Source of the DNA: Paraspadella gotoi
Taxonomy: Eukaryota; Chaetognatha
Length of the DNA stretch: 64,000 nucleotides
NCBI GenBank assembly: GCA_051294375.1
Contig: CM119268.1
Coordinates: forward strand, 6,915,382 to 6,979,381
Reading direction: 5' to 3'
This document shows, piece after piece, positions 1-11,518 of this stretch. The position numbers and the translations under genes were made by a program. The notes under the pieces were generated by a model, which saw nothing but the letters and a program-made list of their open reading frames with translations, was not told where the DNA came from and searched no databases. Each line of letters starts with the position of its first letter. Positions within the stretch are counted from its first letter, which is position 1.

Positions 1-1729
1 CGTCGATGCCGAGGAAAGGGAGGGAAGTAAAGTTGAGCGCCAGGCGCCTGGTCGAGCCTGTTAGGGGTACGAGGGAGGCGGATCGCGGGGGGGGGGGAGA
101 GGGAAAGAGAGAACGGTATTAAGCGTTGCTTGTTGTTGACTTTGCCGAGCCACGCCCCCTTCTTTTTTTTTTGTCAGCGTCTAAAGACCCGCGGTCTCGC
201 ATTCGAAAGTTGCCAACCACGCCGTTAGGTAAGGTAAACAAAGTTGAGTTAAAGAGGGTAAGGCGAAGGAAGGAAAAAAGGGAACGGGGAGTCGGGTGGG
301 TTTGGGTGAGAGTAGTTTTTAAGGCGAAGGTGGCTCGTGGGGTGGAGGAAGTTTTTTTTTTTTAATCGGCTGCGAGAAAGAAAAAAGGAAGAAGTTAAAA
401 ATAATAATAAAATTCATATTATGATTTAAATGACTTAATCTTTTACATATCTCATAATCTAGTAATGAGCCCAGGGAGCTTGACTACGAAATGACCCACG
501 AAACAAATTTGGAAAAATTATCTTGAATGTCCCTAAAATTGCAAGAGACAGCAAAGCGAGGAAAAAGATAAGGTGAAAGAAACTTAAGTCTTTGGTGAAG
601 AAAGATAATTCGAGGCGGGAAAATAAGAGAAGGAGAGCGAAAAGAAAGGAAAGAACAGGGCAAACGAAAAGCGAAAGAAAAGTAGAATAAAGAGGAGCAA
701 TAATAGCGAAGATGAGAAAAGTAAAGAGTAACGAACCCAAAAGAAGGAGAAGAGAGAGACAGAGAGAGTGATGTAAAAAGTAGAAAACGGGCCGAAATAT
801 GATGGGCGCAGCTGAAGGAATCGCGAGCCAATCGCTTCTCGGACGATCAACCCTTTTTTTTCTTTTCTCTCGTGACACACAGCCAGAGCCTGCCCTCTGC
901 TTTTTTTACTTTCTCTTTAACCCCCTCTGTGACCCACAGTCGCCACCGCCTCCCTGACCCACAGACGAAGCCTGCCCACCGCCCTTCCGTCTCTCTCTCT
1001 CTCTTCGGTCGTCGTGGTTACAAACTCGATTCTGTACTCAAGAGGCAATTTGTAGCCAGCAATACGTGCGGGTCAAAATTGCATATGAGAGGAAGACCGA
1101 AGCATTGGAATACAAAAAAAAGAAGTAATAACTAATATATTCTCAACAAAAGACCAAACACGACAGCAGACAAGCACTCGATACAACACACGCAAAATAT
1201 AGATAACATCAATCAATAAACAAAAATACGGTAAGCAAAATGTGGTGTTTTTATCCATATAAAATTCTATTTCAGATTCTTTCAAGCATATACATTTTAC
1301 ATTAACAGCGGAATACATAACGTCACAAAATTATTAAATTAAGAAACGTTTTCGAGTGTCTAAAATAATGTTTAATATGTGAACAAAATTTTTTTCGTTT
1401 TATTGATATTAGCTATCAGATATGGTTAAAAAGTCAGGGTAACCAAACTATTTTCTAAACGTACGAATATTTTGCCATCGCTTTCATCCAGCAAACCTCT
1501 CTTAAAACCTCATCGACTTATTTTACATTATTATCATTTTCTCGCACAATAACTTCCAGTTTCATTCTCATTCCATTCCCCCCTTCAACGCCCCCCCCTC
1601 TCTTGACGCCGAACCTTTTTTTTGGGTCGACGCGAAATTCAATAAAATTTACGATCTCGTAAAAACCGATTTCGTTCCGTCGAACGTAAATTAAATTCGA
1701 TTTATTCGATAAAAAGCGAAAAACGCGGA
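1..1729. other. Low-complexity stretch without a recognisable gene
   Basis: Purine-rich DNA (about 560-780), pyrimidine-rich DNA (about 840-1010), then AT-rich DNA. Open frames here are only the translation of skewed composition. I see no splice-bordered exon, RNA gene or repeat family. Confidence 0.6.
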
Positions 1730-1730
1730 A

Positions 1731-1787
<57 letters not shown>
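1730..1787. repeat. (CGA)n trinucleotide microsatellite
   Basis: About 19 uninterrupted GAC/CGA triplets in AT-rich DNA. In one frame it reads poly-Arg and in another poly-Val, but neither frame has exon borders. Confidence 0.95.
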
Positions 1788-2032
1788 CATTAAGAGGAAT
1801 GTACTCTTTTCGATGGAGGAAAAAAAAAAGAAAATTATGAAAATAATTTGAATCAGTGCGCGTTTTAAAATTTAAGCTTATAAATATTGCGTGCTTCTCG
1901 CGTGTCTCTTTTCTTGTCTCGCTCTCACTCCATGTCTGCGTTCGTCTCTCTTTTCTCATCTCGAGAAAATAACTCTCAATTTCCATCCTACGTCCTTAGA
2001 CTAAACGACTCTCATCAAGACGACATTTACCT

Positions 2033-2033
<1 letters not shown>

Positions 2034-2089
<56 letters not shown>
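2034..2089. repeat. (CT)n microsatellite
   Basis: An uninterrupted CT array of about 28 units. It is the first of many perfect or imperfect CT/GA arrays in the window. Confidence 0.97.
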
Positions 2090-2091
<2 letters not shown>

Positions 2092-2096
2092 CTTAA

Positions 2097-2840
2097 TCAC
2101 CGTGATCACCAGAACTTTCATCGTCACCATCATTAACACTTTCAGGTTTATCACAAGATCAGATTCTAAAACTCAGGACGTCTACTTCGAGTCTGAAATT
2201 GAACTCGATCGACGGCCGGACCAAAATATGGGCTGATGACAGACTGACCGACTATGGGAGAATTGTCTCGCAAACACGAAAAGTCAAAGACAAAAAAAAA
2301 ATCCGACTGTAATTAATTAGAAATAATTAAATATTATTATTATTATTTTAAACCTGAGATCTAGATAATTAGTTAAAAAGAATTAAGGAGTCAGGTTGTA
2401 TTAAAGAATGGATAGACCGAAAGAGATAGAGAAAATTTTTTTCTTTATTTATTTAACCTTCGAACAACGACTCAAGATTTGCGATTCTTAAACACATATT
2501 TGAATTCGAGATTGCATAATAAAAAAGCGGGATCGAAAGCTTCCATCTCCTGATTTACGCATATTTCCGAAATAAAAAGGACTACTTACTTTATTCAGAC
2601 CTCATTCCGTCTTATTTCTCCTAATTTTCGGCTCATTTTTCCTCTCGCTCTTAATTAGGCCTCATTTATAATCCGAATTTTTTTAGTTTTTCACAAAATG
2701 AAAAAAAATCTAGCGTTTATTCGTGGATAGAATTGCCCGCGAGTATATTAAATTAGGTCCTTATTATGCAATATAAATTTAAATTATTAAACAAAAGTGA
2801 AAAAACTAAATTTAATGCAAGAAAAATGGGGAAAAAAGGT
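2097..2840. other. AT-rich stretch, nothing recognised
   Basis: AT-rich DNA with short homopolymers and no open frame of note, just upstream of the first family A repeat copy. No repeat or exon could be supported. Confidence 0.5.
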
Positions 2841-3206
2841 TTTTATGAAAAAACTAATGCTTTAAAAATAGGACGTTCTGAAATCAAGCGAGATTTATCT
2901 TTTGGACCAATAAAAAAAAAAATAATGTTTGTTTAAAATGCTTAAAGGTTCATTAGCTGCTAGTTATAGGTCTGATGAAAACAACTTTATGACCAAAATT
3001 TCATTTGCATATTGCAGTATTTTTTTATGAAAAAACTAGTGCTTTAAAAATAGGAGGTTCTGAAATCAAGCGAGATCTATCTTTTGGACCAATAAAAAAA
3101 ATTAATGTTTGTTTAAAATGCTTAAAGGTTCATTAGCTGCTAGCTATAGGTCTGATGAAAAAAACTTTTATGACCAAAATTTCATTTGCATATTGCAGTA
3201 TTTTTT
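2841..3206 (+). repeat. Family A repeat: internal tandem duplication of about 183 bp
   Basis: Two consecutive units, about 2841-3022 and 3023-3206, are nearly identical. Each runs from a TATGAAAAAACTA block through a GGTTCATTAGCTGCT block to TTTGCATATTGCAGTATTTT. The second half of the unit recurs at 7110-7206, so this is the upstream part of a dispersed repeat that is tandemly duplicated only in this copy. The class of element is unknown. Confidence 0.85.
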
Positions 3207-3349
3207 GTCTTTGTGCTAATAAAGAGATTTCGCGCAACATTAGGCTAATATTTTTCATTTTGGGCTTTTTTTAATTTTATTTTTTTTGAACTGCTGGGTT
3301 TTTTGAATGAATATAATCTAAAAAAAAAATATTAAGTTTCAAACTTAAT

Positions 3350-4025
3350 TCTTTAGTTTTTAGACGTAGCGCCGGCAAAGAATCAATGGGTAATTCATTT
3401 ATACCGCAAAGCATAATTATTGTTACGGTTACCCTAGAGTCGGTATGACTCGAATTTCTGAAGACCCTTACTCGAGGGTTTAATACCTTGTGATATTAGT
3501 GAATATACCTAGAATATTATACTATGAAATTGGTACAACCAATATAAAAATTATCCATTCATTTAATAAATAAGCTATCTTGCCCCTGACTTTGGACAGG
3601 CTTTGGTGGTTTAAGGCCTCCATCACTCTTACAAGATAATGACATAGCAGGTCCCTGCAAGTTTTCAATCAAGACTCTTTCACAGTCTCGTTTATTCACT
3701 CCCAGAGTACCTGGCTTCCCTATTAATGAAGTGGAAAATATTTCAAAGAATGTTTCAATTGTATGAAAAGACCACTCGATATATTAAAGATAATCGTAGA
3801 TATCTAACATATCTGCGATAACTACTAACTTTCGGCGTGGGCATTATGTGCGAAAGATCATTAGGGAGAAAGAGTAGACATTGGTTTGCGGTACTACAAG
3901 GTCACACACGACAGCCCGCCGCTAAAAAAAATCGTATCTCTGTTTGTTATTTCGCAGTAAACTGTAAAAATTTATTACATCTTCCCTCAAATAAGTATGG
4001 TCAAACAAATTTTTCCACTAACTTA
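3350..4025 (+). repeat. Family A repeat, copy 1 (downstream body, interrupted)
   Basis: The block with GCGCCGGCAAAGAATCAATG, then GGTTACCCTAGAGTCGGTAT and a TTACTCGAGGGTTT tail, matches 7370-7480 and, inverted, 7944-8060. After ACCTTGTGATAT (about 3485-3496) the match to copy 2 stops, then resumes near 3845 (GAAAGAT) and 3944-3990 (TGTTTGTTATTTCGC). About 340 bp at 3500-3840 are therefore absent from copy 2: an insertion in this copy or a deletion in the other. Confidence 0.7.
3503..3547. repeat. Short block shared with 22260-22307
   Basis: A 27-bp identical string centred on AAATTGGTACAACCAATATA (3521-3547) plus an upstream ATATACCT block recur near 22.28 kb. The core ATTGGT-ACA-ACCAAT is a 6-bp stem with a 3-nt loop. 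It lies inside the extra 340 bp of family A copy 1, which suggests that segment is itself a mobile element fragment. Confidence 0.6.
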
Positions 4026-4267
4026 TATAATTGCTCTCGTTTCTTAGTCAATCCGACTTTCATAGTGACGAGTTCCCACTTTTTACTCTGCTTTGAAAAA
4101 ATAATTTCAAAAAAGTATGGAATTTGGAAGAAATTGCAAGATTTGCAGATTTTTTTCGGGGGAGAAAGAGATTTTCTCAACGTCGAGAAACGATTTAACC
4201 GAGAGAGCAAAAAAAAAAACCATCTTTCTCTTAAAAAATCCTTTTTTGTCATGTCTGAAAAACGGGG

Positions 4268-4374
<107 letters not shown>

Positions 4375-4399
4375 CGCTGGTATAAATCACCTGACGGAC

Positions 4400-4925
4400 C
4401 CATAAAACGTTCTTATCGTGTGTGGAAGATGAAGTTCTTTATGGAGTGAGGATAACGAGTTGCGGAGGAATGACTGTATCTCTCTCTTTGGAAGAAAAGC
4501 CAGTCGGAGAACACTGTACTTTCTTTTTTTTTTTCTTTTGAGGACGGAGTACGGCTACCGAGGATCGCGTTTAAAGCGACGCGCGAGGTTTTTTTTTTTT
4601 TTTTTTTGGGCGCGGGTAGAAAACGATTTATGGGTACTGATTGGTTGAGGGAGGAGACAGCGTTGGGGGGGGGGGATTTGCCCAAGGAGGAGGGGCGGTA
4701 AAAGATGAGAGCGAGGTAATGGGAGAGTAATGGCGTAATGGAGAAGTAAGCCCGGTGGAACTATGATACCGACGAATACGTGAGAGGAATGGAAAAAACA
4801 AAAGAGGAGGAAAGGAATCGACCTTTGAGCGTCGATGGAAAGAAAAAAGTCTGGAACGGCGGTTGGGGAGGAATTGAGAGAGGTAAATGAAAGAGGAAAG
4901 GGGAGGAAAAAGAAAAGGAAGAGGA
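4400..4925. other. Purine-rich stretch, no gene seen
   Basis: GA-rich and homopolymer-rich DNA. Long open frames exist only because of the purine/pyrimidine strand bias; no splice signals or conserved motifs were found. Confidence 0.5.
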
Positions 4926-5163
4926 AAAAGAGAAGAGAGGTAATTCAAACTTGAAGGGAAAATAAAGAGAGAGGATGTGAGAAAGACAAGTAAAAAGAAT
5001 AAAGACAAGTTAAAAGAGAAGAGAGGAAATTCAAACTTGAAGGGAGAATAGAAATAGAGGATGTGAGAAAGACAAGTAAAGAGAATAAAGACAAGTTAAA
5101 AGAGAAGAGAGGAAAGTCAAACTTTAAGGGAATACAGAGATAGAGGAAGTGAGAAAGACAAGT
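4926..5163. repeat. Minisatellite, three units of about 86 bp
   Basis: Three tandem units (about 4926-4992 partial, 4993-5078, 5079-5163) share AGAGAAGAGAGGAAATTCAA, an AAGGGA block, GATGTGAGAAAGACAAGT and AATAAAGACAAGTTAAA. Differences between units are single-base. The sequence is strand-biased (purine-rich) and non-coding. Confidence 0.85.
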
Positions 5164-5423
5164 AGGAAGGAGAGAGAGGAAGAGAGAACGTATGAAAACG
5201 AATGATAGGGGAATGAATAAAAAACAAAAAAAGATAGAAATGATCGAAAAAATGGAGAGTGAAGAAAGGTAAGTAAGAAAACGGGGTAAGGAAAAGAAAG
5301 CTGAGGGAGACAAGATGAAGAAAGACACTCAAGATAGCGGAAAAGCGAGTGAAGAAGCAACGAGGAAAAGATTGTGAATAAGGGAAGGAAAGAGGTTCAC
5401 GCGGTACGAATGGGACATCGGTG

Positions 5424-5426
<3 letters not shown>

Positions 5427-5514
<88 letters not shown>
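5427..5514. repeat. (GA)n microsatellite
   Basis: A nearly perfect GA array with two single-base interruptions. Together with the CT array at 5629-5732 it forms an inverted pair only about 114 bp apart. Confidence 0.96.
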
Positions 5515-5623
5515 CGTTCCGCGAATGAAGTTTTGGCTCCGCAAAAAAGGAATGGTTAGAAAAAAGACATTAAATGATTATCAATATTCGATCGATCCAT
5601 TAACCACGACAAACGGACCATAA

Positions 5624-5732
<109 letters not shown>

Positions 5733-6012
5733 GTTTTTTCTTTCGTCTCAGAGACCCGTTTTAATTTCTTTCACTCTCTACTGCAGGAAAATTTATATCA
5801 AAAAAAGAGAAAAAAAATTGATGTATTCGTAAGAAAAAAAGGGAAATGGCACTTTGCGACGAGACACGACGACACGAGACGACGACGACGACGACACGAC
5901 GACGACGCGTGAAAAAAAAACGAATATAATGCTATCTCCATCTACATCCAGGTAATGGTGCACGTGAGAAAGAAGATATAAAAAAAAATTTCACATGCTT
6001 TTTATATTTCTC

Positions 6013-6020
6013 TTCTCTCT

Positions 6021-6084
<64 letters not shown>
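6013..6084. repeat. (CT)n microsatellite with interruptions
   Basis: A CT array interrupted by CC and TA steps. The flanking stretch about 5866-5908 is an interrupted (ACG)n array. Confidence 0.93.
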
Positions 6085-6088
<4 letters not shown>

Positions 6089-6373
6089 CGTTTCTCATCA
6101 ATTCTCGAATATGTTTTGGAAGATTCAAAGCGCCCGACGTCGACGGCGACGACAAAACAAAACAAAACTTTTTCCATTTTCTCCTCTTTTGTTTTGAAGA
6201 GAAAAAAAAAGTTTAAAATCTTTAAAATCGTTTTTCCCAGATTTTGAATATGGATTTTTAAAAATTAAAGTAAATAGTTTTAAAGAAGAAAGAATGAAAG
6301 GAAATCATATTAATCGTGAATTTTAATTCACAACCATCATCATTGTGATCACGATAATGAATATGTAGAATAT

Positions 6374-6420
6374 AAAAGAAATAATAAATAAATAAAATAA
6401 TAAATAAAAGATTAATAAAA

Positions 6421-6471
<51 letters not shown>

Positions 6472-6535
6472 ATTAAATAAATAAATAAATAATAAATAAT
6501 AAATAAAAAAATAAATAATAAATAAACACTAAATA
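6374..6535. repeat. (AAAT)n tetranucleotide-rich tract
   Basis: About 160 bp of AAAT/AATA repeats, with a perfect core near 6418-6468. It is non-coding. Confidence 0.9.
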
Positions 6536-6788
6536 AATAATTAAATAACCAAATTTCTAATAGCGAAACCATTTCCAAAAAAAAAAGGACATTCACCCCA
6601 ACGAATTCATCACAAATCACTTTACCAAAATAGAAAGAAAAAAAAGAAGGAAATTTCCCCCCCCCCACTCTCCCGACATCGCGACGAATCTCATTTGTCT
6701 TCCTTCATTTCACGGATGCTCATCTGTTTTTTTTTCCTTCGCTTCACCGAAAAAAAAAGAAAGAAAAAGAAAGAAAGAAAAAACTCAC

Positions 6789-6905
6789 CCGCGATCTGAG
6801 CCGGGATCGTCGCCACTTTCCTTCCCAAACAAAGGACGGTCGAGTTGCCGTCGTCGCAGCAGAATTCAGCCACCAGATGTCCCGCGCACTTCAGCGTCGG
6901 ATACA
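6789..6905 (-). CDS. Candidate internal coding exon, cysteine-containing, unknown protein
   Basis: A GC-rich, high-complexity island of 117 bp in AT-rich DNA. On the minus strand it is bordered by a plausible acceptor (AG at 6907-6906, preceded by a C-rich tract) and a consensus donor GTGAGT (from 6788 down to 6783). One frame is open throughout and gives a balanced peptide of about 38 residues that includes CAGHLVAEFCCDDGNSTVLC and ends ATIPAQIA, entering in phase 2 and leaving in phase 1. I do not recognise the family. The paired cysteines and an NST glycosylation sequon would suit an extracellular or luminal segment, but that is inference. No partner exon was identified nearby; the flanks are repeats. 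It could also be an exon of a decayed gene. Confidence 0.45.
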
Positions 6906-7104
6906 CTTCACGGGGGGGAAATTTACGAATGTTTTAGCAGAAAAAAAAAAATGACTGACGAAATGAAATATTTGATGAGGGGTTCGAATGGATGAATGAA
7001 TGAATGAATAAAAGAGAGAATAATTTTAAATGAAGAAATTAATAATATATGAATGAAGAAAAAAAATCAATAAAGCGACATTTCTCTTTTGTTCCATTAC
7101 AAAA

Positions 7105-7790
7105 TTATAGTTTTTTTAAAATGCTTAAAGGTTCATTAGCTGCTCGTTAAAAATCCGATGAAAACAACATTTATGATCAAAATGTCATTTGCATATTGCA
7201 GTATTTCCCCTCTAGTTGATAATTAACAGCGTTCTTGTAATATTAGACTAATGTTTTTTATTTTGGGTTTTTAAATTTTTCTTATTTTAAAACCTCTTGA
7301 TTTTTTGAATGATTGTAATCTGAAAATAATAATATCAAGTTTTGAACTTAATTCTTTAGTAATTAGATGAAGCGCCGGCAAAGAATCAATGGTAATTCAT
7401 CAATTCCTCAATGCGAAATAAATGCTACGGTTACCCTAGAGTCGGTATGACTCGAATTTCTGTAGACCCTTACTCGAGGGTTTAAAACCTTGTGATATCT
7501 GCGTATGCACCCATTCTATGGTTTTATCTGTGAATTATAAATAGTTACCACAAATATGTTACGTGTGAAAGATTGCCGTACAATTGCTGTTTGTTATTTT
7601 GCGATAAACTGTAAAAATTTCAGACATCTTTTTACAAATAAGCAAGGTTAAAATTTTTTTTTTCACTAGAGGGACTGGAAGTGTTTGCCGAATTTTTAAT
7701 TTTCCTATTATCTGCCGAAAAAAACATAAGGAATTCGAAATAAAAAGGAAGGCAACTACTTGTAAAATACATAAGTCGCCAAAGCTTTTT
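7105..7790 (+). repeat. Family A repeat, copy 2
   Basis: It matches copy 1: 7110-7206 against 3110-3205, 7260-7500 against 3240-3496, 7550-7665 against 3840-4020. Its tail (about 7685-7760, with CTGCCGAAAAA and AAGGAATT blocks) resembles the left end of the insertion at 25330-25410. This copy appears complete across the point where copy 1 has 340 extra bases. No intact reading frame was found. Confidence 0.7.
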
Positions 7791-7943
7791 CTAGTTTAAA
7801 TAACTTTTGTAGCTTTTAGTTTGAAAATCATAAAAATAAAGTATATATGTATATTAAAAATATGCTTTTTCTGATTCAAATTGAGTGTAATATGATTAGA
7901 AAGGTAGGAGTGAGGAATGAAAAAAAAAGAGGTATATGAAAAC

Positions 7944-8547
7944 TTTTCAAACCCTCTAGTAAGGGTATTCAAAATTCGAGTCATACCGACCCTAGGGTAA
8001 CCGGTAACACACATATCGCTTTGAGAATAGATGAATTACATTGATTCTTTGCCGGCGCTTCATCTAATACTAAAGAATTAAGTTCAAAACATGATATTAT
8101 TACTTTCGGATTTACAATCATCCAAAAAACCAATACATTTAAAAAAAAAAAATTTAAAAAGTCCAAATAAAAACATTAGTCAATGTTGCATGAATGCTCT
8201 TAATTAGCAGTTGATAGGAAAATACTGCAATATGCAAATAAATAAGTTTTAATATTGAAAAATTTTATTTGAAGCACTGTNNNNNNNNNNNNNNNNNNNN
8301 NNNNNTAGACTAATGTTTTTTATTTTGGACTTTTTAAATTTTTTTTTTTTAAATGTATTGGTTTTTTGGATGATTGTAATCCGAAAGTAATAATATCATG
8401 TTTTGAACTTAATTCTTTAGTAATTAGATGAAGCGCCGGTTTTCAAACCCTCTAGTAAGGGTATTCAAAATTCGAGTCATACCGACCCTAGGGTAACCGG
8501 TAACACACATATCGCTTTGAGAATAGATGAATTACATTGATTCTTTG
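7944..8547. repeat. Family A copies in snap-back arrangement around a gap
   Basis: Positions 7944-8240 are a minus-strand family A copy. After a 25-N gap (8281-8305), 8306-8439 is a plus-strand copy that mirrors 8053-8185 almost perfectly. 8440-8547 then repeats 7944-8051 base for base as far as I can see and stops at the next gap. The perfect identity and the adjoining gaps suggest an assembly artefact or a very young inverted duplication. Confidence 0.8.
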
Positions 8548-11292
8548 NNNNNNNNNNNNNNNNNNNNNNNNNNNNNNNNNNNNNNNNNNNNNNNNNNNNN
8601 NNNNNNNNNNNNNNNNNNNNNNNNNNNNNNNNNNNNNNNNNNNNNNNNNNNNNNNNNNNNNNNNNNNNNNNNNNNNNNNNNNNNNNNNNNNNNNNNNNNN
8701 NNNNNNNNNNNNNNNNNNNNNNNNTTCCTTCTCGCATTCTCGAGTTCTTTCTCCTATCGTTCTTCCTCCTTATTCCTTTCTTCCTCGTTCCTCTTCCGAT
8801 TCCATCCGTTCTCACGGTTCCGATCGGCGTCCCGCTTCTGAAAAAAGGGGGGAGAGGGTGTGGCATTGGTAAGGTAAGATAAGATCAAGATTATTCGGGT
8901 GCGGGGTGAATTTCGGGGAAAGCAAAACAATCTCTCTGTGAATTTGATAATCTCAATTTCTAACGGCATCTCTCACCTCCTGTTCTCTCACAGAATTTAA
9001 CGACATTCACAACCAATNNNNNNNNNNNNNNNNNNNNNNNNNNNNNNNNNNNNNNNNNNNNNNNNNNNNNNNNNNNNNNNNNNNNNNNNNNNNNNNNNNN
9101 NNNNNNNNNNNNNNNNNNNNNNNNNNNNNNNNNNNNNNNNNNNNNNNNNNNNNNNNNNNNNNNNNNNNNNNNNNNNNNNNNNNNNNNNNNNNNNNNNNNN
9201 NNNNNNNNNNNNNNNNNNNNNNNNNNNNNNNNNNNNNNNNNNNNNNNNNNNNNNNNNNNNNNNNNNNNNNNNNNNNNNNNNNNNNNNNNNNNNNNNNNNN
9301 NNNNNNNNNNNNNNNNNNNNNNCAACAACAACAACAAAAACAACAACGACGACAGTCAGACCGAAAGAAAAGGAGAGCAAAGCGGAAGACTCCAGTCGCC
9401 CACTCCACTCCTCTGCTTAATGGAGCGACTCTTCACTCCTCTTCTTCGCTTCCTTCTTCAAAAACAAATCTTCCATCTTACAAAGCAGATGTTAGCCGCT
9501 TGCCGACGCCCGCAGACGCCCGCAGACTCGCGCCGAAAACATTACGGCCAATGTTAGCCTTTCTGCGATTAACGCCGAGCCGTTAGTTACTAATTTTGTT
9601 TTTGTTTTGTTTTCGTTATTTTTTTTTTCGCGTTTCATTATGAGTCATAATTAGACCGAGTTGGAAGTTAATGGACGGATAATTATACTTTTGACCCGGG
9701 AAGTTAAAGAGAGAAAACATAAGCGTTTAAAACAGTAAACGGTCAAACTTAAAACGCACTTAAGACTGTTTGGCTTTGCACATTTTCCGACAAGAAAAAC
9801 TCACTTGCTCCTTTGTCTGTTCGATTCGGCGGATCTCCTGTAGAGGGCGCGATCCTTTGTTTGGATTTCCTCGAAGTCGTTTGACCTGTGAAAAACAAAA
9901 GGAAACTCAACATGAGATTTCTTTTGTTGGCGTGATAGTCTTTTTCTCTGTTTNNNNNNNNNNNNNNNNNNNNNNNNNNNNNNNNNNNNNNNNNNNNNNN
10001 NNNNNNNNNNNNNNNNNNNNNNNNNNNNNNNNNNNNNNNNNNNNNNNNNNNNNNNNNNNNNNNNNNNNNNNNNNNNNNNNNNNNNNNNNNNNNNNNNNNN
10101 NNNNNNNNNNNNNNNNNNNNNNNNNNNNNNNNNNNNNNNNNNNNNNNNNNNNNNNNNNNNNNNNNNNNNNNNNNNNNNNNNNNNNNNNNNNNNNNNNNNN
10201 NNNNNNNNNNNNNNNNNNNNNNNNNNNNNNNNNNNNNNNNNNNNNNNNNNNNNNNNNNNNNNNNNNNNNNNNNNNNNNNNNNNNNNNNNNNNNNNNNNNN
10301 NNNNNNNNNNNNNNNNNNNNNNNNNNNNNNNNNNNNNNNNNNNNNNNNNNNNNNNNNNNNNNNNNNNNNNNNNNNNNNNNNNNNNNNNNNNNNNNNNNNN
10401 NNNNNNNNNNNNNNNNNNNNNNNNNNNNNNNNNNNNNNNNNNNNNNNNNNNNNNNNNNNNNNNNNNNNNNNNNNNNNNNNNNNNNNNNNNNNNNNNNNNN
10501 NNNNNNNNNNNNNNNNNNNNNNNNNNNNNNNNNNNNNNNNNNNNNNNNNNNNNNNNNNNNNNNNNNNNNNNNNNNNNNNNNNNNNNNNNNNNNNNNNNNN
10601 NNNNNNNNNNNNNNNNNNNNNNNNNNNNNNNNNNNNNNNNNNNNNNNNNNNNNNNNNNNNNNNNNNNNNNNNNNNNNNNNNNNNNNNNNNNNNNNNNNNN
10701 NNNNNNNNNNNNNNNNNNNNNNNNNNNNNNNNNNNNNNNNNNNNNNNNNNNNNNNNNNNNNNNNNNNNNNNNNNNNNNNNNNNNNNNNNNNNNNNNNNNN
10801 NNNNNNNNNNNNNNNNNNNNNNNNNNNNNNNNNNNNNNNNNNNNNNNNNNNNNNNNNNNNNNNNNNNNNNNNNNNNNCAAACAATCGTTAAAGGATCCTG
10901 GAAGCAGCGAAGGCTGGAGACGGTGTTTTCCAAAGCGGATTTACGAAAAACATTAAAAGCTAATAATCGCTTCTATTTTCGCAGNNNNNNNNNNNNNNNN
11001 NNNNNNNNNNNNNNNNNNNNNNNNNNNNNNNNNNNNNNNNNNNNNNNNNNNNNNNNNNNNNNNNNNNNNNNNNNNNNNNNNNNNNNNNNNNNNNNNNNNN
11101 NNNNNNNNNNNNNNNNNNNNNNNNNNNNNNNNNNNNNNNNNNNNNNNNNNNNNNNNNNNNNNNNNNNNNNNNNNNNNNNNNNNNNNNNNNNNNNNNNNNN
11201 NNNNNNNNNNNNNNNNNNNNNNNNNNNNNNNNNNNNNNNNNNNNNNNNNNNNNNNNNNNNNNNNNNNNNNNNNNNNNNNNNNNNNNNNNNNN
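8548..11292. other. Gap-dominated region
   Basis: N runs at 8548-8724, 9018-9322, 9954-10877 and 10985-11292. The readable pieces are low-complexity except the candidate exon at 9805-9885. The piece 10878-10984 ends in TTCTATTTTCGCAG right at a gap, a possible plus-strand splice acceptor whose exon is lost. A (CAA)n tract lies at 9323-9345. Confidence 0.7.
9805..9885 (-). CDS. Candidate internal coding exon of 81 bp, unknown protein
   Basis: On the minus strand an AG acceptor preceded by TTTGTTTTTCAC leads into 81 bp that end at a consensus donor GTGAGT (9804 down to 9799). The length is a multiple of three and all three frames are open, so the frame is not decided. The frame starting at the first base gives a basic, helix-prone peptide ending LQEIRRIEQTKEQ, which looks most protein-like. 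It is more GC-rich than its flanks. The upstream side runs into a 924-base gap at 9954, so neighbouring exons may be missing. The family is not recognised, and an intronic coincidence of splice signals cannot be excluded. Confidence 0.35.
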
Positions 11293-11325
<33 letters not shown>

Positions 11326-11449
11326 AGTGGGGAAAGGTGAAACCTGGAAGAATCTTGGGAGTGGAATTTTATCCTGAGAAAATGAAAAGATAGAACTAAT
11401 TTCAAGAAATGCGAGAAGGAGAAAATAGAAAGAAAGAAAAAAAGAAAAA

Positions 11450-11512
<63 letters not shown>
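11293..11512. repeat. (GA)n next to a gap, then (GAAA)n array
   Basis: GA array 11293-11318 directly at the right edge of a gap, and a clean (GAAA)n array of about 20 units at 11431-11511. The gap edge in GA suggests the assembly broke in the microsatellite. Confidence 0.93.
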
Positions 11513-11518
11513 TAAGCT

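Noticed and set aside
9749-10933. Apparent frames of 300-390 codons
   Set aside because: They are almost entirely N and carry no sequence information.
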